Assembly: GCA_963675135.1 (NCBI GenBank)
Contig: OY776131.1
Coordinates: 34,681,381-34,745,380 of the forward strand
Direction: 5' to 3'
DNA length: 64,000 bases
Origin: Galeopsis tetrahit
Taxonomy: Eukaryota; Streptophyta; Magnoliopsida; Lamiales; Lamiaceae
In this document: piece after piece, positions 22,949 to 34,640 of the stretch
Layout of the letters: each line of letters begins with the position of its first letter
Numbering within the stretch: position 1 is the first letter of the stretch
Translations under genes and position numbers: made by a program
The notes under the pieces: model-generated
Database searches by the model: none
What the model was told of the DNA's origin: nothing
Seen by the model: only the letters and a program-made list of their open reading frames with translations

Positions 22949-24584
22949 TGTTGGTCCGGAAAGGAGTATATAACAAATGTATGGGGGGAATACACTTGTA
23001 TGCAAATTCTTTTTGACTATGATCAAACCAGAGCTCAGCAAGGTTGTCTTGGACAACTCTGCTGAAGATGATTAACTCTTCTAAGATAATCAGACTACTA
23101 AGTACTATTGAGTACTTAGTTGAATAACTATCTAGGGGAGTTATATGTGCGGAATAGTGGTTGGCCCTTTTAGTTTAGACTCCTTTAGTTTCTGAAATCA
23201 CTTAGTCAATGCAATACAGTCCAGTTTCAGGGAACTTGTCCAAATAGGTTTTGCACAGTCTTTGAATGTTTATCCTTTGAAAGATCAGTTTTGTGTGCAG
23301 TGTTGAATGTATGAAAGTACTTGAAATCAAATAAACACAAGAGTTTATAGTGGTTCAGAGACTCAAGCTCCTACAACCACTTTCCCTGATTGAACATGAT
23401 AATTCCTTCACTTTGGAATTAACTTGTTTTATAGTGCCAAGGTGCACTTGATCAATAACACCACTCCTTGGTGAATTGATCCCTAGGATGTCTAGAGTCC
23501 TAGTACCCTCTTCTCAACTCAGAACTGAACTGTTCTTCTCTCAACAGTCAGCTCCTACCACTTCTACTACTACAACCTTCTCACTTTCACTCTTGAAAGG
23601 GGTAAGGGTTGAAGTAAGGTTCCAACTAATGAGATATCCTTTACAATGAAGATCAGTGTATAAGGATTAGGATATCTCTCTAAGCTTGTGTATGGATATA
23701 CAATAGGTTCGGCTTAGATGAAGTGTTTGAAGACTAAGATAGTCTTTGAAAGCTTTGAAAGCACTCTAGCTTGTAAGAACTTGAGGTTAGTTGGATTGTG
23801 TTGAGATGCTTTCAAATGGTCTTCACACTTCTGTATTTATAGACAAATGAAGGATTTGCCCGTTGGAGAGGCAGCCTCAAATGTCCATAAATGTCTTATT
23901 TTAGTTCTTCAACTTTGAAGACAGATTCTTGATAGTGACATGTCCTCATTTGGGAAATAAACGGCTGTTAAGACTTTGTCTTCTTTCTGCATCACTCTAC
24001 CCAATGTCTGACTTTCAGATTTTCTTGTTAAGACTTGGACATGGCTTCTGAAAGCTGTTCCAATGATAGGACAACATTCCTCAACATTTGGACAACTCTC
24101 CTTATCACTATCAGCAGTCTTGCTTATCAACAAGGTTGGCTTGCTCTTCTTTAGATGACTTGGCTCATACCCTTTGCTTCACTTCAAGGTGATCTTAGCA
24201 TGTTGAATTGTAGTTCTTTAGGGTGTGATTGTCTCTAGTTCTTCAGCATAGTTAACCTCAGGCTTTCAGAGCACTTGATCTTGATTAATTGTGCTGAGAC
24301 AACTCCTCTGGACAACTCTCCTGATCAGCATAGTTGGTCTTCAAAAGACTTAGTGTTGTTTCCAGAGTTTGAGCCTTGAGGGGACTTGTTCTTGATGGAC
24401 TTCAAAGCATGTGTTCCCCCTCAAATTGTGCATCTAATCAACTAAGAGTTGCCTAACATATTAGCTCCTCATCTAGCCTTTATACTATATGTTCTAACAT
24501 CTCTAGAACATACTCAACTTGACTTAGGCATGTCTCAGGGGGTTTTGGTATTAGATCAAAACATATCTCATTTTATTCCCAACA
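22949..24584 (-). repeat. 5' LTR of element B
   Basis: 1636 bp, TGTTGGGAATAAAAT to GGACCAACA on the minus strand. A TATA box (TATAAATAC) lies about 23834-23841. The poly(C) tract is short here (six). The outer edge abuts A's 3' ORF tail at 24585. Confidence 0.93.
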
Positions 24585-24688
24585 AGATGGTTCTTGGACC
24601 CAAGGGAACAAACCAAGAAGCCATGGCCTTGAAAAGAAGAGTGTGGGCACAATATGGGATGGTGCCACCTCCTGAGGATGATCTCTGA
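24585..24688 (+). pseudogene. C-terminal tail of the 3' ORF of element A
   Basis: Last ~34 codons (KMVLGPKGTNQEAMALKRRV ... PPPEDDL, then TGA at 24686-24688), almost identical to the end of B's 3' ORF. It marks where B inserted in A and shows that A once had the same extra ORF. Confidence 0.88.
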
Positions 24689-25306
24689 AAATGGCTAAGT
24701 CTTCTGACCTTTTTGGATAAAAACATATCTTATCTGAAGATATTTTTTATTGGTCAAATATGCTGAAATTTGGACAAACCTGCTGATGTGGTGTGCCTTG
24801 ACATGCTGTTTGCTCTGATATGCATTGGTTGCTCTGATAACAAGCATTTGTCTTGATATCCAGTATTCTGCTCTGATACTTGAAGTATTTTGGTTTTGCT
24901 CTGATACTAGAAGATGCTTTGAAACTTGAAGATCTAGATATTCTTAAGTGTTTAATTGTTTTGCTCTGATACTCTAGATCTTATGATTGGTATATGCTCT
25001 GAATGATTGTAATGAAATGATCAATTGTAATGATATCTTGAATTCATGCTCTGATAAGTTATTTTCAACTATCAACATGCTTGTAATGATCTTTATATGA
25101 ATGATAGTTGAACTACCTTTGAATCAAGATACATTACTGCAGAAATCTCTCTATGCCTATCCTTGAAACCTATTTGCAACTTGAACAGTGAGTACACTAA
25201 CACAGTGCTTTTCAGGATAATTGACCTTAGTCATGTCTTCTGAAGATAAATGTAATAGGTGTAGCTAAGTCACTTTTGCATAAGTTGTATAGGTTTTGGC
25301 ATCATC
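24689..25306 (+). other. 3' UTR of element A, with an array of PBS-complementary repeats
   Basis: Noncoding. GCTCTGATA occurs at 24812, 24831, 24870, 24898, 24963 and 25048, with GCTCTGAAT at 24996. The copies at 24870, 24898 and 24963 read GCTCTGATAC, perfectly complementary to 10 nt of the PBS (GTATCAGAGC at 5698-5707) on the same RNA. They lie 250-510 nt upstream of the PPT. Confidence 0.8.
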
Positions 25307-25320
25307 AAAAAGGGGGAAAT
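25307..25320 (+). other. Polypurine tract of element A
   Basis: AAAAAGGGGGAAAT directly before the 3' LTR. Confidence 0.88.
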
Positions 25321-26974
25321 TGTTGGGAATAAAATGAGATATGTTTTGATTCAATACCAAAACCCCCTGAGACATGCCTAAGTCAAGATGATTATGTTCT
25401 AAGTATGTTAGAACATATAAAATAAGGCTAGATGAGGAGCTAATATGTTAGGCAGCTCTTAGTTGATTAGATGCACAATTTGAGGGGGAACACATGCTTT
25501 GAAGTCCATCTAGACAAGTCCCCTCAAGGCTCAAATTCTGGAATCATGACCAAGTCTACTGAAGGACAAGTATGCTGATCAGATGAGTTGTCCAGAGGAG
25601 TTGTCTCAGCACAATCAATTCAGAAGAAGTGTACTGAAAGCTTTAGGTCAACCATGCTGAAGAAGACAACTACACCCTAAAGATCATTAATGAATCATGC
25701 TAAGATCACTTTAAAGTGAAGCATGGGTAAGAGCCAAGTTATCTGAAGAAGAGCTAGCCAACCTTGCTGAAAAGCAAGACTGCTGATAGTGATAAGGAAA
25801 GTTGTCCATTTGATAAGGAATGTTGTCCTATCATTGGAACAACCTTCAGAAGCCATGTCCATGTCCTAACAAGAGAATCTGAAAGTCAGACATTGGGAAG
25901 ATTGCTGTAGAATGAAGACAAACCTTATACAGCCGTTTATTTCCCAAATGAGGACATGTCACTATCAAGATTCTGTCTTCAAAGTTGAAGAACTAAAAGA
26001 AGACATTTATGGACTTTTGAGGCTGCCTCTCCAACGGGAAAATCCTTCATTTGTCTATAAATACAGAAGTGTGAAGACCATTTGAAAGTACCTCAGCTAA
26101 GCACCTCAACATAATCCAACATTTGACAAGAACTTTCAAGCAAGAGTGCTTTCTAGATTTCAAAGACTATCTTAGTCTTCATACACTTCACCTAAGCTGA
26201 ACTTATTGTATATCCATACACAAGCTTAGAGAGATATCCTATCCTTATACACTGATCTTCATTGTAAAGGATATCTCATTAGTTGGAACCTTACTTCAAC
26301 CCTTATATCTTTCAAGAGTGAAAGTGAGAAGGTTGTAGTAGTAGAAGTGGTAGGAGCTGACTGTTGAGAGAAGAACAGTTCAGTTCTGAGTTGAGAAGAG
26401 AAGAGGGTACTAGGACTCTAGACATCCTAGGGATCAATTCACCAAGGAGTGGTGTTATTGATCAAGTGCACCTTGGCACTATAAAACAAGTTAATTCCAA
26501 GAGTGAAGGAATTATCCTGTTAAGTCAGGGAAAGTGGATGTAGGAGCTTGAGTCTCTGAACCACTATAAACTCTTGTGTTGATTTGCTTCAAGTACTTTC
26601 ATACATTCAACACTGCACACAAAACTGATCTTTCAAAGGTTAAACACTTAAAGACTGTGCAAAACCTAGTTGGACAAGTTCCCTGAAAACTGGACTGTAT
26701 TGAATTAACAAAGTGATTTCAGAAACTAAAGGAGTCTAAACTTAAAGGGCCAACCACTATTCCGGACATATAACTCCCCTAGATAGTTATTCAACTAAGT
26801 ACTCAATAGTACTTAGTAGTCTGATTATCTTAGAAGAGTTAATCATCTTCAGCAGAGTTGTCCAAGACAACCTTGCTGAGCTCTGACTTGATCAAAAGTT
26901 GAAAAGAATTGCATACAAGTGTATTCCCCCCCCCCCCCCCATACACTTGTTATATACTCCTTTCAGGACCAACA
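25321..26974 (+). repeat. 3' LTR of element A
   Basis: 1654 bp, partner of 4046-5693. It has the same TATA box (about 26055) and a poly(C) run of 15 instead of 12 in the terminal hairpin. The TSD CAAAT follows at 26975-26979. Confidence 0.93.
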
Positions 26975-29109
26975 CAAATTTCTTTTCTTTTTCAAAACTG
27001 TTTGGTCTATCAGAGAGGTTGTCTGATAACAATCCTAAGAGTGAACTTTAATAGATATTTGGCCTACTGAAAACTATGAAGTGATCAGTTGGATAACTAT
27101 ATAAAAGAGTTGCTAGGTGCGGAATGTGATTGACCCTTTCTTTAGAAAGAATACTCCAAATTAATTTCTGAAAAACCAGTTGATCAGGGACTTTGTCCAA
27201 AAGCTGTTTTACTCAACTTTACTGAAACTAACTCTTTAATAATGATTATAATGTAAGTTAGAAAAGGATGCAGTAAGTAAATGACACAGCAATTTATAGT
27301 GGTTCAAAGGCTCAAGCTCCTACATCCACTTTCCCTGATTGAACAGGATAATTCCTTAACACCTAGAATTAACTTGTTTTATAGTGCCAAGGTGCACTGA
27401 TCAACAACACTATCTTAGTGCTTTGATCCCTAGGATAATCTGAGTCCTAGTGCTCAATCTCTCTGAGTTAAGATTGTATTTTCACTAAACAGTCCTTAAC
27501 TCCTCACTTCTACAACAAACTCTACTTCACTCAATGAGGTAAGGGTTTGAGGTTTTGGTTCCAACTAATTGAGATACCCTTTACAATAAGTACAGTGTAA
27601 AGGCTTAGGATATCTCGGTGCTAAGCTTGGGATATTACAAGAAAGGCTTAGCTTTTGAAGTGATCAGGAAACTTGGGATTGTGAAGAACAACTTTGGTTT
27701 CCTTTGATTGCTTGATAGTAGTTTGATAGCAGATTGTTGGATACTCGAATCCTTGGATCACTTCTGAATTTATAGAGCAATTTGATCAACTATCCGTTGG
27801 AGAGATAGCATTTCAAATTGTCTATTTGCAGCTCCATTGAAATGGCTATGAAGCTCAACCTTCTATTATCCACTGTGTAAAAGGTTCTTCAATGGTTGCT
27901 TGAATGAATGTGTTGACTTCTGAAAAATGCGGCTGAGATGACTTGTGTCAGCTTCCAAATTTGCACATTTCCCAAGGTTGATTGTGGCAGACTTTGTACT
28001 CCACCAACGGTCAGATGGGACAAGTGCCCTAAACATTCCTGCTGCAAATGGAATGTTCCTCCATTCATTCAATTCTTCAGTCTTTAATGCTTTGTTCAGG
28101 CTTGATGGCAATAAATGTTGCATTAAATTTGTCTTGCTTCATTCAATGCTCTTGATCTTCAAGTCATTAAGCTGGTCTGATATAGCTCTTATCATTACCT
28201 TGCAGCTTGACTTCTTATCTTTGATCATTCAGCCATGTTGTCTTCTTCAGTATACTTATTTACTTGAAATTCAGCAGACTTGTCCTAAGATACTTAAGCA
28301 TATAAAGCTGCCTAACATTTTCAGCTTTGGACAACTATCCTGAACTATAAATCTCACAACATTTCTGAGATTTAGACTTAGGCATTTCTACTGTCTCAAC
28401 TGTCCTGAGACAACTAGACTGATGCCTTTTTATTTGTATCTCAACTAATCTGTTCATCATCAATCAGGGGTTTTGGTATCTTAATCAAAATCAATTTATT
28501 TCCCAACAAGAATACATCATTCTTAAGTTTCCATACACTTCTAGTTACTAACTAAGCTGAACCTATTGTACATCAATCAAAATTTAGAAGAGATATCCAA
28601 TCCTTATAAAGTACTTCATTGTAAAGGATATCTCAACCTAGTTGAAACCAACCTCAACCCTTAAACCTTTTAAGGAAAGTTAGAAGTGTTGTTGTAGAAG
28701 TGTGTGAACTAGAACTGTCAAGTGAAGAACAGTTTAGTTCAAGTTGAGTGAATACTAGGACTCAGAATTCCTAGGGATCAAGGCACTAAGGAGTAGTGTG
28801 GTTGATCAGTGCACCTTGGCATTATAAAATAAGTTAATTCCAAGTGAAGAAATTATCTTGTTAAATCAGGGAAGTGAATGTAGGAGTTTGAGTCTTTGAA
28901 CCACTATAAACAACTATGTTATTTACTTACAAGTCATTTCATACAAGTAATACATTCATACACTGCACACAAATTGATTTTCAAAAGATATACATCATAA
29001 AATGTGCAAAACAGATTTGGGACAAGTCCCTTGATAGGTGTTAAGTGTTAAGAAAGGTTTTCAGAATTTAAAGGAGTTTAAATATAAAGGGCCAACCATA
29101 ATTCCGTAC

Positions 29110-30838
29110 TGTTGGGAATAAAATGAGAAGTTTTGATTAAGATACCAAAACCCCCTTAAGACATGCCAAATGATTAAGTCAAGTATTGAATGAACATGTA
29201 CTAGGAATGTTAGAACATGTAGCTTAAGGCTAGTTGAGAAGCTGGAATGTTAGGCAGCTCTTAGTGTGTTAGATGCACAAGTTGAGGGGAAACACATGCC
29301 TAGAAGATCACAAGAATCAAGTCCCCTCAAGGCTCAGAATTAAATTAACCTTAAGTCTGCTGAATGCACTCAATGGACAACTGTGCTGATCAAGTCAGCT
29401 CAGTTGTATAGCAACCTATCTGAAGATCACATGAATTAAATGCATCATCAAGACTAAGTCCACTGATGTATATGTCAAGGATCAGAAGATGTGAGCAGCA
29501 GAGTTGTCTCAGCACACTTGTACCAAAACTGTTGCAAGTCAATCCCAACTGTGCTGATAAGGTTAACAATACTGAACCAAAGCTTTGAATGTTCAAAGAC
29601 CATCAAGTCACATGCATGGAAAGAGAAAGAGCTAAGGCATCTGAAGAGCAAGCGAACAAGGTGATAAGCAAACTCTGCTGATTCTGATAAGCAAAATTGT
29701 CCAAGTGATAAAGAATGTTGTCCTTATCATAGGACCAATCATCAGAAGTGATGACCATGTTTGATCAAGTGAATCTTGGAGTCAGACATTGGGAAGAGTG
29801 CTTCAAAGTCAAGACAAAGTGCTCACAACCGTTTACTTCCCAAATTAAGGACATGTCACTTTCAAGAAATTGTCTTCCAGTTGCAGAGTTCAAGGAAGAC
29901 ATTTATAGACAATTGAGGATGTCTTTCCAATGGGCAAATCCTCAATTTTTTCTATAAATACAGAAGTGTGGAGACCATTTGAAGGTATCCAACTAGCATC
30001 AACCATTCTGAAGCTGCAAAGCTCGCAAGCCTTTCAAATCTCTCAAAGAGACATTCTTAGTCTCCATACACTTCTTCTAAGCTGAACCTTATTGTATATC
30101 CATACAAAGCTTAGAGAGATATCCTATCCTTATACACTGAGTTCATTGTAAAGGATATCTCAACCTAGTTGGAACCAACTTCAACCCTTATACCTTTCCA
30201 AAAGAGAGATAAAAGGTTGTTGTAGTAGAAGTGGTAGGAATTGACTGTTGAGAGAAGAACAGTTCAATTCTGAGTTGAGAAGAGAGTACTAGGACTCTGA
30301 TATCCTAGGGATCAAGGCACCAAGGACTGGTGTGGTTGATAAAGTGCACTCTGGCACTATAAAACAAGTAATTCCAAGAGATAAGAAATTATCCTGTTAA
30401 ATCAGGGAAAGTGGATGTAGGAGCTTGAGTCTCTGAACCACTATAACTCTTGTGTTGATTTACTTTCAAGTACTTTCATTCATACAACACAACACACAAA
30501 CTGACCTTTCAAAGACTTATACTTAAGACTGTGCAAAACTGATTTGGACAAGTTTCCTGAAATACCAGTTTATGAGAAAAAAAGATTTCAGTAATTAAAT
30601 GAGTTTAAACTAAAAGGGCCAACCACTATTCCGCACATATAACTCAATTAGATAGTTATTCAACTAAGTACTCAATAGTACTTAGTAGTTTGATTATCTT
30701 TTAAGAGTTAATCATATCAGAAGAGTTGTCCAGGACAACCTTGCTGAACCAGTTTGGTTAAAGTTTGAAAAAGATTTGCATATAAGTGTATTCCCCCCCC
30801 CCCCATACACTTGTTATATACTCCTTTCAGGACCAACA
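29110..30838 (+). repeat. Solo LTR F inserted in the LTR of E
   Basis: 1729 bp, TGTTGGGAATAAAATGAGAA to CAGGACCAACA. The TSD is CGTAC (29105-29109) and CGCAC (30839-30843); the conserved LTR word CCGCACATATA shows that the left copy changed C to T. No internal sequence. Same family as A, B and E. Nothing coding seen. Confidence 0.88.
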
Positions 30839-31043
30839 CGCACATATAAATTACTTAGATAATTATTCAACTGATTACTTCATAGTTCTTAGTAGTTTGA
30901 TTATCTTATCAAAGGTATACATACTCAGAGAAGTTGATTAGACAACTCTCCTGATAGCCTGTTTGTTTGAAAAAAAAAGAATTTGCATACACAATTGCAT
31001 TCCCCCTCCATACACTTGTGTCATACTCCTTTCAGGACCAACA

Positions 31044-31409
31044 ATTACTAACATACTTGCCCTTACAATAAGTAACACACATTTGTGTTTATAGCAACAC
31101 ATGTATAAAGTGAGTGTTTTAGTTTGTATTTGCCCAATTTTTGTGAGTAGATCTAACCTAGTTTTGACCTTATTTCGACCCGTGAATTTTTCTGCACATA
31201 AAGAAAAAAGGATATTACATGTGTAATATTACATATAAGTTCTTTCAAATATATGTATGGTAACTTTAAATATAATAATAAAAACTAGGTGAGAGGGAGC
31301 CAACATTTCCTATTTTCACTTTCTTTCTATATAAACCCTAGAGAGCTTGTATCCCTCTCCTAATGAGAGTTTAGAAATTTCAGATCTCGGCTGAATCGTG
31401 AATATTGGC
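31044..31409. other. Noncoding flank of E and probable LINE 5' leader
   Basis: 31044-31290 is AT-rich and resembles 55970-56300 (shared GACCC/GATCC-AATTTTT and TATTnCATATAA patterns), so it is probably an old dispersed repeat. 31290-31409 may be the leader of the LINE that follows. No gene seen. Confidence 0.35.
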
Positions 31410-32450
31410 ATGGAGAACCTATCACCGCACGAGGACGAAGAGGAGGAAATTATTATTGAAACGGGGATTGGTCAGGACATTGCGGTTTTCGTTGACTTGT
31501 GCATTGTGGGTCGTTTCATGATGGATCAAGACATCAATTTTCAAGGTATGAAATTCAGAATGGTTACGGTATAAAAACCTAATAAAGGAATCACAATTAA
31601 GACCATAATTGGAGGACAATACCTTTTTCAATTCTACCACGAACTTGACTTGAAAAGGGTTCTTGACGGGGCACCTTGGTCTTTTGAAGATCATCTACTC
31701 ATTCTTCATCATGTATAGACATAGGCGAAACCGAACCGAAAAACCGTCGATTACGATTTAAAAATCGAACTGTAACCGAAAAATGGCGGTTCAGTTTCGG
31801 TTTTATATTTTGACAAACCGCAAACCGTCGGTTTTTGAGGTTAGGTTTGGGCAGTTTTTTTTTTTTTAAATACACAATTCTTCTATTTTCTATGTATAAA
31901 TTTAAGTTATATAACTTTTATTAAATTCTAGTAATGTATTTTCTAAAATAAGAGTTAAAACGAATAAAAAACGAGCTAAAAAGGAGAAAATATTTAAAAA
32001 AAAAACCACTGAACCGACGGTTCGGTTACGATTGCTAATTTCCCCAAACCGTAACCGCCAGTTTCTAACCGAAACCGGCGGTTTTGAACCATTGCACATG
32101 TCTAATCATGTACAATGTGGACATCTCCCTCTTTGCGTCGCTTTAGGTTGGGTCCCGTTCTAGGTCCATACTTACGATATCCCTTTGAGATTCATGACGG
32201 ATGGAGTGCGGACAATGTTGGGTAATTTCATAGGGAAATTTCTAGAGTACGATAAGTCTAACTGCAACTCAATCTAAATGCCACACATGCGCATCAAGGT
32301 GGAGATAAATATCTTGCAGCCGTTTAAAAGATTCAAGAAAACTAAACAACCAAATCGAGTGACATTCGCTGCCTCTTTTAAGTATGAACGCCTAAATGTC
32401 TCATGTTTCGTGTGTGGCCGCATTAAGTGAACGTACAAGGTGTGGTACGG
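31410..32450 (+). pseudogene. LINE ORF1 (DUF4283-like RNA-binding protein) remnant
   Basis: From ATG 31410 (MENLSPHEDEEEE) the frame reads a DUF4283-like domain (VDLCIVGRFMMDQDINFQ ... FYHELDLKRVLDGAPWSF ... HLLILHHV), typical of plant L1 ORF1. An in-frame TAA sits at 31572-31574. After the hAT insert (31716-32104) the text resumes QCGHLPL and reaches a broken zinc knuckle (CFVCGR, about 32404-32421) in which the His/Cys half is lost to a stop. Such proteins bind LINE RNA and act as chaperones. Confidence 0.7.
31716..32104. mobile_element. Short hAT-type nonautonomous element
   Basis: 389 bp flanked by an exact 8-bp TSD, ATCATGTA (31708-31715 and 32105-32112). Short terminal inverted repeats start TAGACAT at both ends, and subterminal AACCG/CGGTT repeats are dense. 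An 8-bp TSD points to the hAT superfamily. No coding capacity. Confidence 0.8.
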
Positions 32451-33489
32451 TATGGAGAAAGATGATGGAGTACGTAGCTTAGGGGGCTTTCTTGAGGGTC
32501 TTTGATCAGCGTATGAAGGCTACCACAAATAATAAATGGCTCTGGGGTGAAGGGTGGAAGTCGTCCTAGGAGGGTCCGGTGGAGGATAGTGGTCGAGGTG
32601 TTTACCCGACCAAAAAGGAAATATCCAAAACTAATAGGGTGAATCCCTGAAATCGTGGGTGGAATGTGGTCAATCCTAGTCACGTTAATCAACGAGATCT
32701 TTCCTTTTCTGACAGTTAATTATAAACCTTATATTCGAGGACAGAGATGCGGGGAATCTTTTCATGATGGAATTAACCTTACCTAATGAAGAGCGCAGAG
32801 GGAAACATGGCAAATCTGCCATTGGGATTCCAGCCATTATGGGGGACAAATCAAAACACCGCATGCAACAGAAGCTTTCGAGCAACAATCTGATGAAATA
32901 AGAAAGGGTCATTTTTTATGGGCAGCCTCCGAGTCCGAGGCTGGCCCGAAGAAATAAAAATTATCAATTGGAACTGTATGGGACTCGGGCAACTTGCTAC
33001 AGCTCCTACCTTTTGAGACTATTGCCACTATGGCTAGACTAGCAGACATTGATGTTTCCTTAAATTTTCAATCTTGTTTCAATGTAGATTGTGTAGGCCG
33101 TTCGGGTGGCCTTTCTGTTTTATGGAGAATCGCCTGAATATTTAATATATTAAACTATTCGCACAATCATATTGAGCTACAAATTTCAGATTATAATGGT
33201 GTTTGGCGTCTTACTATTTTTTATGGTTTTCCCAACCGTAATGATAGAAAACACTCTTGGAATTTATTGCGTCAACTTGCGGCCATGCATAACCTCTCGT
33301 GTGGATTTGTGTGGGAGATTTCAATGATATATTGGATGGGGGAGAGAAACGTGGAAGAGCATGTCATCCTCAATGGCTGCTCCATGGATTTTGAAGGGTA
33401 GTGGATTATTGTGGGCTACGTGATGTTAGATTATCGAGGTATCAATTCGCATGGGCCTGAGGGAGTGGGTTAGATCACTTGGTAGAGGA

Positions 33490-34103
33490 TAGGGGTGGGC
33501 ATTCAGTCGGTTCGGTTCTGACCTTTTTTCAATCGAACCAAAATAACCGAAGTTTTAAAAAAATGAACCGAACCGAAATTATATAAAATCCGAACCGAAT
33601 CGAACTGAATTACAATTCGGTTGGTTCCATTCGGTTCAAACCGAATTTCTTCAATCTCAACTGGAAAAGACTTTTTTTTGCGAAGCCAATCTTGAGCACA
33701 AATGAGACATTGCACTATTTTAGGACTGAATGAACTCCTAAATGCATCAAGCACTCATTCTGTCGTGCTAAAGGCAGATTCTGAAGCTACCGTTGAGATG
33801 GCAACAAAAATATCCTGAGCAATTTCTGAGAGAACAGGAAAAGCTAACAAAAATATCCTGAGCAATTTTTGAGAGAACAGGAAAAGCTACCATTGAGATG
33901 GGAACAACAAAAATATCCCGAGCAATTTATGAGAGAACAGGAAATATATGAGAATTCATTTTCCACCAAAATAGAATGTTGAACTTACCTCCATTATCTT
34001 CTTCGGCTTCTTCACTCAGTTTCTTCAGTTTAGACAGAAATGGGGAAGAAACGCCGAAATGGAAATGAATGTTTAATTGTTACTGATAGATTAGATCTAG
34101 GGT

Positions 34104-34154
<51 letters not shown>

Positions 34155-34362
34155 TTATTAATTAATTAATTATATTTATTTTTATTTATAATTCGGTTGG
34201 TTCGATTTATTCGGTTTTTGTAAAATATAAATCGAACCGAAAAAACCGAAATTTTAAAAAATTTCAACCGAACTGAACCGAACAACCGAATAAACCGAAC
34301 TAAATAAATCGAAAAATTGTCGGTTCGATTTTTCGATTTTCTCGGTTTTTTGCCCGCCCCTA
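33490..34362 (-). mobile_element. hAT element with a leftover transposase C-terminus
   Basis: 873 bp with an exact 8-bp TSD, GTAGAGGA (33482-33489 and 34363-34370), and terminal repeats TAGGGGTGGGCA / TAGGGGCGGGCA. On the minus strand, 33840-33600 encodes the hAT dimerisation region (VASESAFSTTECVLDAFRSS, then VQCLICAQDWL), so this is an internally deleted hAT. It holds a two-to-three-fold repeat of AAAAATATCCTGAGCAATTT (33807-33940) and an (AT)n run at 34111-34150. Confidence 0.85.
34111..34150. repeat. (AT)n microsatellite
   Basis: About 20 uninterrupted AT units inside the hAT element. Confidence 0.9.
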
Positions 34363-34640
34363 GTAGAGGAGCGGTTGGATAGAGCGATGGGCACACGTCG
34401 ATTCTCGAATGCGAAACTTTTGAATCTCACTACACTAGTGTTGGATCATAATCAACTATTGCTGGAAACCTATCTTATGGTCTATCAACCGTGACATAGG
34501 AGGTTTAAATTTGAAAATAGATGACTCGACGAGGGGAACTTGTCGTGGGTAGTTGAAAAAAGCTAGAGAGGTTTCAAGCAGTTCAAAGTAATTTAGAGAC
34601 TTTATGGCAGATGTTCTTGATGTGTGGGGTGATCATTAAG

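Larger units (their letters stand above)
9305..24584 (-). mobile_element. SIRE-type copia element B, nested in A, 3' LTR mostly deleted
   Basis: Right to left: 5' LTR 24584-22949, PBS, gag 22810-20291, pol 20290-16901, spacer, long 3' ORF 16199-9936, 3' UTR, PPT 9477-9464 and only the first ~160 bp of the 3' LTR (9463-9305). It closely resembles A in gag and pol. B entered A's 3' ORF: A resumes at 24585 with AGATGGTTCTTGG. The left TSD is gone because of the deletion. Within the 160-bp overlap the two B LTRs differ at three sites. Solo LTR H (11510-13072) is inserted in the 3' ORF. Confidence 0.9.
4046..26974 (+). mobile_element. Full-length SIRE-type copia element A (carries nested element B)
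   Basis: Bounded by an exact 5-bp TSD, CAAAT (4041-4045 and 26975-26979). The parts are 5' LTR 4046-5693, PBS 5696, gag 5833-8323, pol 8324-9304 (cut), then element B on the opposite strand, A's 3' ORF tail 24585-24688, PPT 25307-25320 and 3' LTR 25321-26974. A count by eye finds roughly 20-25 substitutions between the two 1.65-kb LTRs, which suggests a fairly recent insertion. The sequence between pol codon ~327 and the last ~34 codons of the 3' ORF was lost when or after B inserted. Confidence 0.9.
3979..28508 (-). repeat. Solo LTR D, split by element A
   Basis: The pieces are 3979-4045 and 26980-28508, about 1596 bp. On the minus strand it begins TGTTGGGAAATAAAT and ends GGACCAACA. The flanks are an exact 5-bp TSD, AGAAT (3974-3978 and 28509-28513). 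No internal region or partner LTR is present, so D is a solo LTR left by LTR-LTR recombination. Element A lies inside it with TSD CAAAT. A small ORF at 27945-28343 looks like chance. Confidence 0.85.
2731..31043 (+). repeat. 3' LTR of element E, split into three pieces by later insertions
   Basis: The pieces are 2731-3978, 28514-29109 and 30844-31043, about 1.76 kb once the inserts are removed. It starts TGTTGGGAATAAAATGAGA after the PPT and ends CAGGACCAACA at 31043. Order and continuity are shown by alignment to solo LTR F and by the TSDs of the inserts: AGAAT at 3974-3978 and 28509-28513 (insert D), CGTAC/CGCAC at 29105 and 30839 (insert F), and TA around the Stowaway. It is the outermost and therefore oldest SIRE LTR in the stack. 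Confidence 0.85.
31410..34640 (+). mobile_element. Decayed L1-type LINE, split by two hAT-type elements
   Basis: Order on the plus strand: ORF1 from ATG 31410, a linker to about 32940, then the start of ORF2 (endonuclease) to about 34640, where similarity stops. RT is absent. Inserts at 31716-32104 and 33490-34362 carry 8-bp TSDs, and the LINE reading frame continues across both when they are left out. Between about 32450 and 32940 only scraps of the ORF1 C-terminus are readable. Confidence 0.75.
32950..34640 (+). pseudogene. LINE ORF2 endonuclease remnant
   Basis: Readable motifs of the L1 apurinic-like endonuclease: NWNCMGLGQ at about 32965, SGGLSVLWR at about 33097-33123, GDFNDIL at 33313-33333, and LDHLVEERLDRAMG across the hAT insert (33470-34395), followed by RRFKFENRWLDE-like text at about 34500. 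Many stops and frameshifts; no RT domain follows. It would nick target DNA for target-primed reverse transcription. Confidence 0.7.

Noticed and set aside
27945..28343. 132-codon ORF in LTR D
   Set aside because: No recognisable content; it lies wholly inside an LTR and is not kept in related LTRs A, B or F.
32423..32912. Minus-strand ORFs in the LINE
   Set aside because: Antisense to LINE remnants and without known motifs.
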